A stretch of 5,104 nucleotides of DNA, from contig CAIWIS010000480.1 of the NCBI GenBank assembly GCA_903912795.1, positions 1-5,104 of the forward strand. The letters are read 5' to 3'. The DNA is from an uncultured Bacteroidales bacterium. Lineage in GTDB: Bacteria; Bacteroidota; Bacteroidia; Bacteroidales; Paludibacteraceae. Position numbers and translations under genes: made by a program. The notes beneath the pieces were generated by a model, which ran no database searches, was not told where the DNA came from, and worked only from the letters and a program-made list of their open reading frames with translations. Below are positions 1-5,104 of this stretch, piece by piece; position 1 is the stretch's first letter; each line of letters starts with the position of its first letter.

Positions 1-46
1 ATTCAATTTGAAATTTTATCGAAATTGGGAGTAAAATTCAAAAAAA

Positions 47-1105
47 TTAAAACCACTTTTTCCGTCTAAAATACCAAATCATACCACCCACCGTCAATGC
101 CATAAAACCTAACATGGCATAATAACTCCATTTCCAATGCAGTTCGGGTATAAAATCGAAATTGGTACCATAAATACCAGCTATAAAAGTAATTGGAATA
201 AAGATAACTGTTATTATAGTGAGCACACGCATAATTTCATTCAGTTTGGTACTCATAGTGGTATGATAAATGTTCATCATGTCATACACCATCTCGCGAT
301 AACTATCAGCTAACTCATTGGCTTCGTTCATATTATCAACCAACTCCTTAAAATGCACTCTGTTTTCGTCTTTAATAAAATCAGTTTCGAGCTTTGCTAA
401 ACCAATTATCATTTCCTTCGAAGGTTTAATAATTTTTCGGATAAAGTTAAGTTCGCGTTTAAAGTAATTTATTCGTTCTAAGAAATCCTTGCCAGGCTCG
501 GTGGACATTTGTTCCTCTAAATCTTCTATTTGTTCGCCTAATTCACCAATGATATAAATATAATTATCGATAACAATATCGAGTAATGCAAAAGCCAAAT
601 AATCGGTACCTGTACGACGAATTTTATTTGTTTTTTTGCGTATACGTTCACGTACAGGTTCAAAAAAGTTACCCGGCTGCTCTTGAAATGAAATAAGTGT
701 ATTATCGGTAACAATAAGACTTAAAGTATCCATACTAAGCACCATTTTTTTCTGTTGCAACATGCGGATATTCAAATAAATACATTTTTCGAAAAGTTGC
801 ACTTTGGGACGCGATGTTGGATTCATTACATCCGACAAAATCAGATTATCTATGGAAAAAACATCTGCTAATGACTCCATTAGCTTTACATTATCCAAGC
901 CATAAATGTTCAACCAACTGGTTGAGGCACTTTTTTTTAGAGCTTTTAATTGATCTGGTGTAGTAACATCGAACTCTTTAAACAGTTCAGCATCATAATC
1001 GAATGCTTTAAGTCCAGCCTTATCAATCTTCTTTTGACCTCTGAAAACCAATGCATAAGGCGATAAACCAATATCTTCCTTTTTCTTTTTTACAAAACGT
1101 GCCAT
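47..1105 (-). CDS. corA: CorA-family magnesium/cobalt transport protein with GTN instead of GMN signature
   Basis: Inner-membrane pentameric channel for Mg2+ (also Co2+/Ni2+ in the family). The 352-aa product matches the Thermotoga maritima-type CorA in length and order of parts: an N-terminal cytoplasmic alpha/beta domain (about 1-150, with SDVMNPTSRPKV near 91-102 and FEPVRERIRKK near 148-158), a long helical stalk (about 165-290, with an acidic stretch EQIEDLEEQM at 191-200), TM1 about 294-312, a short periplasmic loop with PEL at 320-322, TM2 about 328-346, and a basic tail RRKKWF. D92 and E254 seem to sit where T. maritima CorA has its regulatory metal-site acids (alignment from memory). 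The signature before the loop reads Y-G-T-N (312-315), whereas the family norm is YGMN; codon 314 is ACC (bases 164-166, reverse). The frame is otherwise intact. The start lies 4 nt after the upstream acyltransferase stop, so the two are probably co-transcribed. Family assignment is very secure; ion preference is not. Confidence 0.95.
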   Translation of the reverse strand: MARFVKKKKEDIGLSPYALVFRGQKKIDKAGLKAFDYDAELFKEFDVTTPDQLKALKKSASTSWLNIYGLDNVKLMESLADVFSIDNLILSDVMNPTSRPKVQLFEKCIYLNIRMLQQKKMVLSMDTLSLIVTDNTLISFQEQPGNFFEPVRERIRKKTNKIRRTGTDYLAFALLDIVIDNYIYIIGELGEQIEDLEEQMSTEPGKDFLERINYFKRELNFIRKIIKPSKEMIIGLAKLETDFIKDENRVHFKELVDNMNEANELADSYREMVYDMMNIYHTTMSTKLNEIMRVLTIITVIFIPITFIAGIYGTNFDFIPELHWKWSYYAMLGFMALTVGGMIWYFRRKKWF

Positions 1106-1109
1106 AGCG

Positions 1110-2003
1110 TTATTTAAATTTATTCAATTTACCTATTAGAAAATTCGGACGAAATTGTTTTATTATATTATATGGTTTATTTAATGCCCCAAAACCTATA
1201 TAAAACCGAGCAATACCATCAATACTTGATCCTTCGAAGTCAAATTCAACACTCTTTCCAGATTCACTCTTAATAATCGAATCAATCAGTAAAAACATAG
1301 CCGATGAAGCTTTACCTTCAACATTTGAAATTGGCAATAAATAGGTAATTCGATGCGCTGAGTGTAAAACACAAAGCGAAGCTATAAGCGAATTGCTAGC
1401 AGAATAAACGCCATACAAAGTCATTGCATTTTCCGATATTCCCTTTGTAATCAATTCTTTCACAATTGATTGTTGAGCCGATCGATATTTTTTTTCTACC
1501 GAGTAATAAAAATTCATAAATTCATCATTCGGTATGCCCGATTGAATTTTCAACTGAAGCTTTTGAGCCTTTGCTATATTACGAATAGTGTTTTTGGAAA
1601 ATTTTGAAGAAATAACTTCGTATTTTTCATTTAAATTTAAAACCAAATTTGGTAAAGAAGCATTCTGTGAGCTATAGTTATCTTCATTTAAATGCAGTTC
1701 GTAACTAAAACTTGGAATTTTTTTAATAAACTTATTAACAATAGATTGCTCAATAATATGTTCTGAAAAAATACCCAATTGCTGGGTCAGAATGGGTTGA
1801 ACCAAGTATGAAATACCATATTTTTTTTTAATTGGCAGAGGCATTATAAATTCGTAATTATCGCTTACCAATGCTTCCCAATTAGGCGAAACAATATCCA
1901 AATACCATGAATAAGCATACGATAACTGATTACACGACTTAGATAGACATGTATCCCAACGCGTATAATCAATTTCATTATGTAGTAAATGTTTAATTTT
2001 CAT
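1110..2003 (-). CDS. FemAB/GNAT-like acyltransferase of unknown substrate
   Basis: Probable cytoplasmic acyltransferase of the GNAT superfamily, FemAB/Acetyltransf_6-like type; 297 aa from this start. Visible marks are a basic segment SKFSKNTIRNIAKAQK (about 132-147), resembling the Y/S-x-[KR]-N-x-R-x-x-[IL]-x-[KR]-A motif of this group, and a C-terminal block DFEGSSIDGIARFYIGFGA (255-273), which resembles the conserved end of the acyl-CoA/aminoacyl-binding fold in many Bacteroidota homologues. There is no signal peptide and no clear membrane segment. The frame is also open to an ATG at 2021 (303 aa), but the -7 element at 2033-2040 would place transcription start only about 6-8 nt before that ATG, so I prefer the ATG at 2003, giving the N-terminus MKIKHLL. 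The gene looks somewhat more A/T-rich than corA and mdh. It is followed after 4 nt by corA. Substrate and pathway cannot be read from the sequence; no link to peptidoglycan or polysaccharide genes is visible here. Confidence 0.82.
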   Translation of the reverse strand: MKIKHLLHNEIDYTRWDTCLSKSCNQLSYAYSWYLDIVSPNWEALVSDNYEFIMPLPIKKKYGISYLVQPILTQQLGIFSEHIIEQSIVNKFIKKIPSFSYELHLNEDNYSSQNASLPNLVLNLNEKYEVISSKFSKNTIRNIAKAQKLQLKIQSGIPNDEFMNFYYSVEKKYRSAQQSIVKELITKGISENAMTLYGVYSASNSLIASLCVLHSAHRITYLLPISNVEGKASSAMFLLIDSIIKSESGKSVEFDFEGSSIDGIARFYIGFGALNKPYNIIKQFRPNFLIGKLNKFK

Positions 2004-2032
2004 TAGAAACCATTTTAACATGACTCAACACA

Positions 2033-2040
2033 CAAAAGTA
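2033..2040 (-). promoter_or_regulatory. Putative -7 element for acyltransferase-corA unit
   Basis: On the minus strand this reads TACTTTTG, an exact match to the Bacteroidota -7 consensus TAnnTTTG. No TTG stands at the usual -33 distance, so the support is the -7 element and its position alone. Transcription would start near 2027-2029, which gives a leader of about 25 nt to the ATG at 2003 but almost none to the ATG at 2021. Confidence 0.5.
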
Positions 2041-2094
2041 ATTTAATTTCACAACATAAGGCATATTATAACTTATTATTTTATCTAATTTAAA

Positions 2095-2118
2095 AATTAA
2101 AGAAATTTTTCTTTAATT
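2095..2118. repeat. 24-bp palindrome between divergent promoters, candidate operator
   Basis: Two perfect 11-bp arms, AATTAAAGAAA (2095-2105) and TTTCTTTAATT (2108-2118), flank a 2-nt centre. The right arm covers the position where the -33 element of the mdh promoter (-7 at 2135-2142) should lie, so a protein bound here could block or help that promoter. Since it sits between two divergently transcribed genes, no terminator is expected at this place. The sequence is A/T-rich, so chance cannot be excluded, but 11 paired bases each side exceeds the background seen elsewhere in the window's intergenic DNA, apart from the terminators. Confidence 0.45.
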
Positions 2119-2134
2119 ATTCAGGAAAGTTTTT

Positions 2135-2142
2135 TATCTTTG
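2135..2142 (+). promoter_or_regulatory. -7 promoter element of mdh
   Basis: TATCTTTG fits the Bacteroidota -7 consensus TAnnTTTG exactly. The matching -33 region (about 2113-2115) reads TTA rather than TTG and falls inside the palindrome. Transcription would start near 2147-2149, leaving an A-rich leader of about 44 nt without a Shine-Dalgarno sequence, normal for this phylum. Confidence 0.7.
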
Positions 2143-2191
2143 TATCCAAATTAAAAACGACAAATTATAAATCAAAAAAAATAAAATTAGT

Positions 2192-3133
2192 ATGTCAAAA
2201 GTAACTGTAGTAGGCGCTGGAAATGTAGGCGCAACTTGTGCAAATGTACTTGCATTCAACGAAGTAGCTGATCAAATTGTAATGCTCGATGTAAAAGAAG
2301 GCATTTCGGAAGGTAAATCGTTGGATATGATGCAAACAGCCACCTTGCTTGGATTCGATTCAACTATTGTAGGTTGTACAAACGATTATGCTCAAACTGC
2401 CGATTCGGATGTAGTAGTTATTACTTCGGGAATTCCTCGTAAGCCAGGTATGACACGTGAAGAACTTATTGGTGTAAATGCAGGAATTGTAAAAAGTGTA
2501 GCCGAAAATATCCTGAAATTCTCTCCAAATGCAATTATTGTTGTAGTTAGTAATCCAATGGACACAATGACTTACTTGGCATTGAAAGCTACAGGACTTC
2601 CAAAAAACAAAATAATTGGTATGGGTGGAGCATTGGATAGCTCACGTTTCAAATGTTATTTGAGCAAAGCGCTGAATGCTAATCCAAACGAAATAGAAGG
2701 TATGGTTATTGGTGGACATGGTGATACTACTATGATTCCATTAACTCGCTTTGCATCATACAAAGGTCGCCCGGTAAGTGATATTTTGAGCAAAGAAGAA
2801 CTTGCTAAAGTAGTAGCCGACACTATGGTAGGTGGTGCAACCCTTACCGGTTTATTAGGAACTTCGGCTTGGTATGCTCCTGGAGCTGCTGCTTCGTATT
2901 TAGTTGAATCAATTATTCACGATCAGAAAAAAATTATTCCTTGCTGTGTATCACTCGAAGGCGAATATGGTCAAAATGACATTTGTATTGGTGTTCCTTG
3001 CGTAATTGGCAAAAATGGTTTAGAAGAAATTCTAGACTATAAATTAAACGAAGAAGAAATGGCTTTGTTTACTAAGAGTGCTGCTGCTGTTCGTGGTACA
3101 AACGATGTATTGAAAGAAATAAATGTACTGTAA
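2192..3133 (+). CDS. mdh: Malate dehydrogenase, LDH-like NAD-dependent
   Basis: Cytoplasmic enzyme interconverting malate and oxaloacetate with NAD(H), in the citric-acid cycle or its reductive fumarate branch. The 313-aa length is usual for the LDH-like malate dehydrogenase subfamily. The Rossmann motif GAGNVG is at residues 8-13, and D33 at the end of the second beta strand indicates NAD rather than NADP. The mobile loop IPRKPGMTR (81-89) supplies substrate-binding R83 and R89; the position that is Gln in lactate dehydrogenases is R83 here, which favours malate dehydrogenase. N121 (SNPMD), D149 and R152 (ALDSSRF), and catalytic H176 in GGHGD (174-178) complete the active site. The start at 2192 puts the Rossmann motif at the expected distance from the N-terminus, and no earlier in-frame start is plausible because it would lie in the A-rich leader. 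A -7 element lies 50 nt upstream and a hairpin terminator 22 nt downstream, so the gene is probably monocistronic. Confidence 0.96.
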   Translation: MSKVTVVGAGNVGATCANVLAFNEVADQIVMLDVKEGISEGKSLDMMQTATLLGFDSTIVGCTNDYAQTADSDVVVITSGIPRKPGMTREELIGVNAGIVKSVAENILKFSPNAIIVVVSNPMDTMTYLALKATGLPKNKIIGMGGALDSSRFKCYLSKALNANPNEIEGMVIGGHGDTTMIPLTRFASYKGRPVSDILSKEELAKVVADTMVGGATLTGLLGTSAWYAPGAAASYLVESIIHDQKKIIPCCVSLEGEYGQNDICIGVPCVIGKNGLEEILDYKLNEEEMALFTKSAAAVRGTNDVLKEINVL

Positions 3134-3154
3134 TTAATAACAGTAAATTTTCAC

Positions 3155-3194
3155 AAACAAATGAGTTATGTCTTATGGCATAACTCATTTGTTT
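3155..3194 (+). terminator. Hairpin terminator after mdh
   Basis: A perfect 16-bp stem (3155-3170 with 3179-3194) with the 8-nt loop TCTTATGG starts 22 nt after the mdh stop. The 3' arm ends TTTGTTTTC, a U-rich tract partly built into the stem and interrupted by one G. It separates mdh from the perR-like unit. Because the 5' flank is also A-rich it might work in both directions, though no gene on the minus strand here needs it. Confidence 0.8.
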
Positions 3195-3290
3195 TCATAC
3201 AAATCAAGTCCAAAACATTAATTTATGTTAATTTTCTGGCGTTTTGTTATTAAAAATCAAATATAGCACAAAGAAATCATGAAATTAATA

Positions 3291-3298
3291 TATCTTTG
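3291..3298 (+). promoter_or_regulatory. Distal -7 element of perR-like gene
   Basis: TATCTTTG matches TAnnTTTG exactly. It is the first of two -7 elements spaced 17 nt apart. Its predicted start (about 3303) lies inside the PerR-box-like sequence. No TTG stands at the usual -33 distance. Confidence 0.5.
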
Positions 3299-3310
3299 TA
3301 ATGATTATAA
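3296..3310 (+). promoter_or_regulatory. PerR-box-like operator upstream of perR
   Basis: TTGTAATGATTATAA is a 7-1-7 inverted repeat that differs from the classical PerR box TTATAATnATTATAA (defined in Bacillus subtilis) at only one of the 14 defined positions, a G for A at position 3. It differs from the Fur 7-1-7 box (TGATAATnATTATCA) at more positions. It overlaps the end of the distal -7 element and the start of the proximal one, so a bound regulator would block both. It lies 61 nt before a gene encoding a PerR-like protein, which suggests autoregulation. Binding itself is inferred. Confidence 0.6.
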
Positions 3311-3315
3311 CTTTG
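3308..3315 (+). promoter_or_regulatory. Proximal -7 element of perR-like gene
   Basis: TAACTTTG matches TAnnTTTG exactly. Transcription would start near 3320 with a leader of about 50 nt. The element overlaps the last three bases of the PerR-box-like operator. The expected -33 position (about 3286-3288) reads TAA, not TTG. Confidence 0.55.
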
Positions 3316-3370
3316 TAATTCGAGATCTGTATTATCCTACTAAAAACTAAATCATTTAATTCAACTTATT

Positions 3371-3790
3371 ATGAACAATTACATGCAAATTCATCATTAT
3401 TTAAAGCAGTTCGACATTAAACCTTCGGTTCAACGTACGGCTGTTATGGATTATTTAATGAGTTACAAAACGCATCCTACTATCGATGAAATTTACTCGT
3501 ATCTTAGCCCTTTTATGCCAACTCTTTCGAAAACAACGATTTACAACACATTAAATTTATTTGTTGAAAAAGGAGCAGTATTACAATTAGCTATCGACGA
3601 AAAAAATGCACGTTATGATGCAGATATTTCCAACCACGCACATTTCAAATGTAAAAATTGTGGAAAAGTGTATGATTTATTCGATTTAAAACAAGAACTT
3701 TTTGCCAAGCCTATGCTCGAAGGATTTGACATTCACACTGTAGAGCTTTCATACTCAGGAATTTGTGGATCATGCAAAGGCATGAACTAA
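3371..3790 (+). CDS. perR: PerR-like Fur-family transcriptional regulator
   Basis: Cytoplasmic dimeric repressor of the Fur superfamily; PerR members sense H2O2 through metal-catalysed oxidation of ligand histidines and control oxidative-stress and iron genes. The 139-aa protein has an N-terminal winged helix (about 1-80; recognition region SKTTIYNTLNLF at 53-64) and a C-terminal dimerisation/metal domain. Two CxxC pairs, C94/C97 and C132/C135, form the structural Zn site. The regulatory metal ligands of B. subtilis PerR (H37, D85, H91, H93, D104) all have counterparts: H35 (THPT), D83 (RYD), H89 and H91 (NHAHFKC), D102 (CGKVYDL). Asp rather than Glu at the last position favours PerR over Fur. 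The chosen start gives a normal N-terminus; M5 is a less likely alternative. A PerR-box-like operator between two -7 elements lies upstream, and a terminator follows 23 nt after the stop, so it is monocistronic. The subfamily call is good but not certain; Fur or Zur roles are the alternatives. Confidence 0.88.
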   Translation: MNNYMQIHHYLKQFDIKPSVQRTAVMDYLMSYKTHPTIDEIYSYLSPFMPTLSKTTIYNTLNLFVEKGAVLQLAIDEKNARYDADISNHAHFKCKNCGKVYDLFDLKQELFAKPMLEGFDIHTVELSYSGICGSCKGMN

Positions 3791-3813
3791 TTATATTTTA
3801 TACAATTTGATAC

Positions 3814-3848
3814 AAGGCATACTTTTTTATTAAGGTATGCCTTTTTTT
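3814..3848 (+). terminator. Rho-independent terminator after perR
   Basis: A 12-bp stem (3814-3825 with 3832-3843, one G-U pair; core GGCATAC/GTATGCC) with a 6-nt loop is followed by an unbroken run of seven T from 3842 to 3848, the first two of which also close the stem. It starts 23 nt after the regulator's stop and ends 15 nt before the next -7 element, so the barrel gene is a separate unit. Confidence 0.88.
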
Positions 3849-3863
3849 ATTCACAAAAATACC

Positions 3864-3871
3864 TACCTTTG
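3864..3871 (+). promoter_or_regulatory. -7 promoter element of Omp85-like gene
   Basis: TACCTTTG matches TAnnTTTG exactly and sits 29 nt before the ATG at 3901, giving a predicted leader of about 25 nt. No TTG is present at the -33 distance; that region is the T-run of the preceding terminator. Confidence 0.6.
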
Positions 3872-3900
3872 AATCGTTAAACTTAAAAATATAAATAACG

Positions 3901-5104
3901 ATGAAACGAACATTTAAATTTGTATGCTTGGCTTTAGTAATTTCAATTACACAAGTTGGTTATTCGCAACAAAAAATTAAAAAAGGCTTAGGTTTTGGTG
4001 CCATACCAGCAGTATCGTTCGACTCTGACTTAGGTTTTCAGTATGGTGCTGTAGTTAATCTGTATCAATATGGCGATGGGAGCCGTTTCCCAAAATACGA
4101 TCATTCATTGTATTTGGAATGGTCGCGCTTTTCGAAAGGTACTGGTATTAACCGAATTATGTACGATTCGGAACGGTTAATTCCGAAGGTACGCACTACG
4201 GTCGATATGACTTATATGACCGATCAACTAATGGATTTTTACGGTTTTAATGGATATCAAACAATTTACGATGACAATCTGAGTAAATCGTCACGCCATT
4301 TTTACAAAAACGAACGGAATATGTTTCGCGTGAAAGCCGATTTTCAAGGAAGTTTTGGCGAGTCCAAATTTGGTTGGGTAGCAGGTTACACTTTTTATAA
4401 TTTTGCAATTGACACCGTCAATATCAACAAATTAGGATTAAGCCCCGTAGCTGGGGGAACTTTGTATCAGCGCTACATTAAAAATGGTTTGATTAGTACC
4501 AATGAAGCTGATGGTGGTAGTATAAATTATTTGAAATTAGGTTTAAAATATGACTCGCGTGACCAACGCGCCTGCCCCATGAAAGGTATTTGGACAGAAG
4601 CGGTTATTCAAACTGCTCCAGGATTTGTGAACGAATACGCACACACTAAATTTGCATTGATTCATCGTCAGTATTTTACACTTTCAAAAGACATTTCCTT
4701 AGCCTACCGAATTGATTATCAAACAACTTTAGGAAATGTTCATGTGCCATTTTATGCACAACCTTTACTAATTACAAGTTTCCTTACTGGTGCTACCAAT
4801 CAAGGCTTAGGCGGAAAAAGCTCGTTACGTGGTATTTTGCGAAACCGCATTGTGGGTGATGCAGTTGGTTTTGGAAACTTTGAATTTCGATACAAATTTG
4901 TGCGTTTCGAATTGTTAAAACAAAACTTTTATTTAGGAACCAATATTTTCTTTGATTCTGGAATGATTCTTAAACCAATTGACATTGAGGAAAATCGTAG
5001 AAATTTGAATTTAGACGAGTTAACAGATATTGATAAAAGTGATCTGTATCTTACTAATTACGAGTCAGGCAAACTTCATTCAGCAGCAGGTATAGGTCTA
5101 AAAA
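3901..5104 (+). CDS. Omp85/BamA-type outer-membrane beta-barrel protein without POTRA domains (3' end cut by window)
   Basis: An open frame of 401 codons runs from ATG 3901 off the window end with no stop. Residues 1-22 form a Sec signal peptide (MKRTFKF, hydrophobic core CLALVISI, likely cleavage after VGYS before QQ). From about residue 28 onward the protein is a series of amphipathic, aromatic-rich strands typical of an outer-membrane barrel (e.g. GFQYGAVVNLYQY, HSLYLEWSRF, FGWVAGYTFYNF). Family marks of the Omp85/D15 C-terminal barrel are YDSRDQRACPMKGIWTEA (217-234), comparable to the DTRDxxxxPxxG signature, and GGKSSLRG (304-311), the loop-6 VRG[FY] motif, followed by strands GFGNFEFRYKF and FYLGTNIFFDSG. 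R310, the conserved loop-6 arginine, is present, while the aromatic after RG is Ile (312). There is no room for POTRA repeats before the barrel, so it is not BamA itself; substrate transport, lipid or assembly roles are all open. Start choice: signal peptide begins here and a -7 element lies just upstream. Confidence 0.85.
   Translation, partial: MKRTFKFVCLALVISITQVGYSQQKIKKGLGFGAIPAVSFDSDLGFQYGAVVNLYQYGDGSRFPKYDHSLYLEWSRFSKGTGINRIMYDSERLIPKVRTTVDMTYMTDQLMDFYGFNGYQTIYDDNLSKSSRHFYKNERNMFRVKADFQGSFGESKFGWVAGYTFYNFAIDTVNINKLGLSPVAGGTLYQRYIKNGLISTNEADGGSINYLKLGLKYDSRDQRACPMKGIWTEAVIQTAPGFVNEYAHTKFALIHRQYFTLSKDISLAYRIDYQTTLGNVHVPFYAQPLLITSFLTGATNQGLGGKSSLRGILRNRIVGDAVGFGNFEFRYKFVRFELLKQNFYLGTNIFFDSGMILKPIDIEENRRNLNLDELTDIDKSDLYLTNYESGKLHSAAGIGLK

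Noticed and set aside
8..41. Imperfect inverted repeat (TTGAAATTTTA / TAAAATTCAA) just downstream of corA, possible terminator.
   Set aside because: The arms are pure A/T apart from one pair, one base is bulged, the loop is long and no T-run follows on the minus strand; the window edge also cuts the context.
2064..2072. Minus-strand TATAAT as an E. coli-type -10 for the acyltransferase.
   Set aside because: The other promoters in the window fit the Bacteroidota TAnnTTTG type, and a better-placed element of that type lies at 2033-2040.
2066..2080. TTATAACTTATTATT in the divergent region as a second PerR box.
   Set aside because: Only the left half resembles the box; the right half mismatches at most positions, so this is ordinary A/T-rich sequence.
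3214..3229. Short dyad AACAT...ATGTT between the mdh terminator and the perR promoter.
   Set aside because: Five-bp A/T-rich arms are expected by chance in this composition and nothing else supports a function.
3279..3350. Small plus-strand reading frame of 23 codons upstream of the perR-like gene.
   Set aside because: It starts upstream of both predicted transcription starts and its codons are made of the promoter/operator sequence, which explains the region better; no promoter of its own is visible.
3134..3370. Possible small RNA or riboswitch in the 237-nt mdh-perR gap.
   Set aside because: The gap is accounted for by the mdh terminator, A/T-rich spacer and the perR promoter/operator; I see no further structured segment or second terminator.

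Overview
The window looks like ordinary chromosomal DNA of a low-G+C member of the Bacteroidota. The grounds are: -7 elements of the form TAnnTTTG, typical of the Bacteroidota primary sigma factor, in front of every transcription unit; start codons with no Shine-Dalgarno sequence and A/T-rich leaders; and proteins of Bacteroidota flavour (LDH-like malate dehydrogenase, FemAB/GNAT-like acyltransferase, POTRA-less Omp85-type barrel). I cannot name a genus from the sequence alone.

Layout. On the minus strand, a two-gene unit runs leftward from about position 2030: a FemAB/GNAT-like acyltransferase (1110-2003, or from 2021), then, 4 nt after its stop, a CorA-family divalent metal channel (47-1105). 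A divergent intergenic region (2022-2191) carries a -7 element for each direction and a 24-bp near-perfect palindrome. On the plus strand follow mdh, malate dehydrogenase (2192-3133), with a strong hairpin terminator (3155-3194); then a Fur-superfamily regulator with the full PerR ligand set (3371-3790), whose promoter region holds two tandem -7 elements with a PerR-box-like 7-1-7 sequence between them; then a rho-independent terminator (3814-3848); then the 5' part of an outer-membrane Omp85/BamA-type barrel protein (3901 to the window end), cut by the window edge. No stretch over 300 bp lacks a gene. The first 46 bases hold only the A/T-rich sequence downstream of corA.

How the genes relate. 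Each plus-strand gene appears to be its own transcription unit (own -7 element, terminators between mdh and perR and between perR and the barrel gene). The only probable operon is acyltransferase-corA. The clearest regulatory logic is probable autoregulation of the PerR-like peroxide/metal sensor. I see no mobile element, CRISPR array, tRNA, rRNA or defence/toxin module, and nothing amounting to a new system. The points most worth a second look are the GTN (instead of GMN) signature in CorA and the PerR box at perR.
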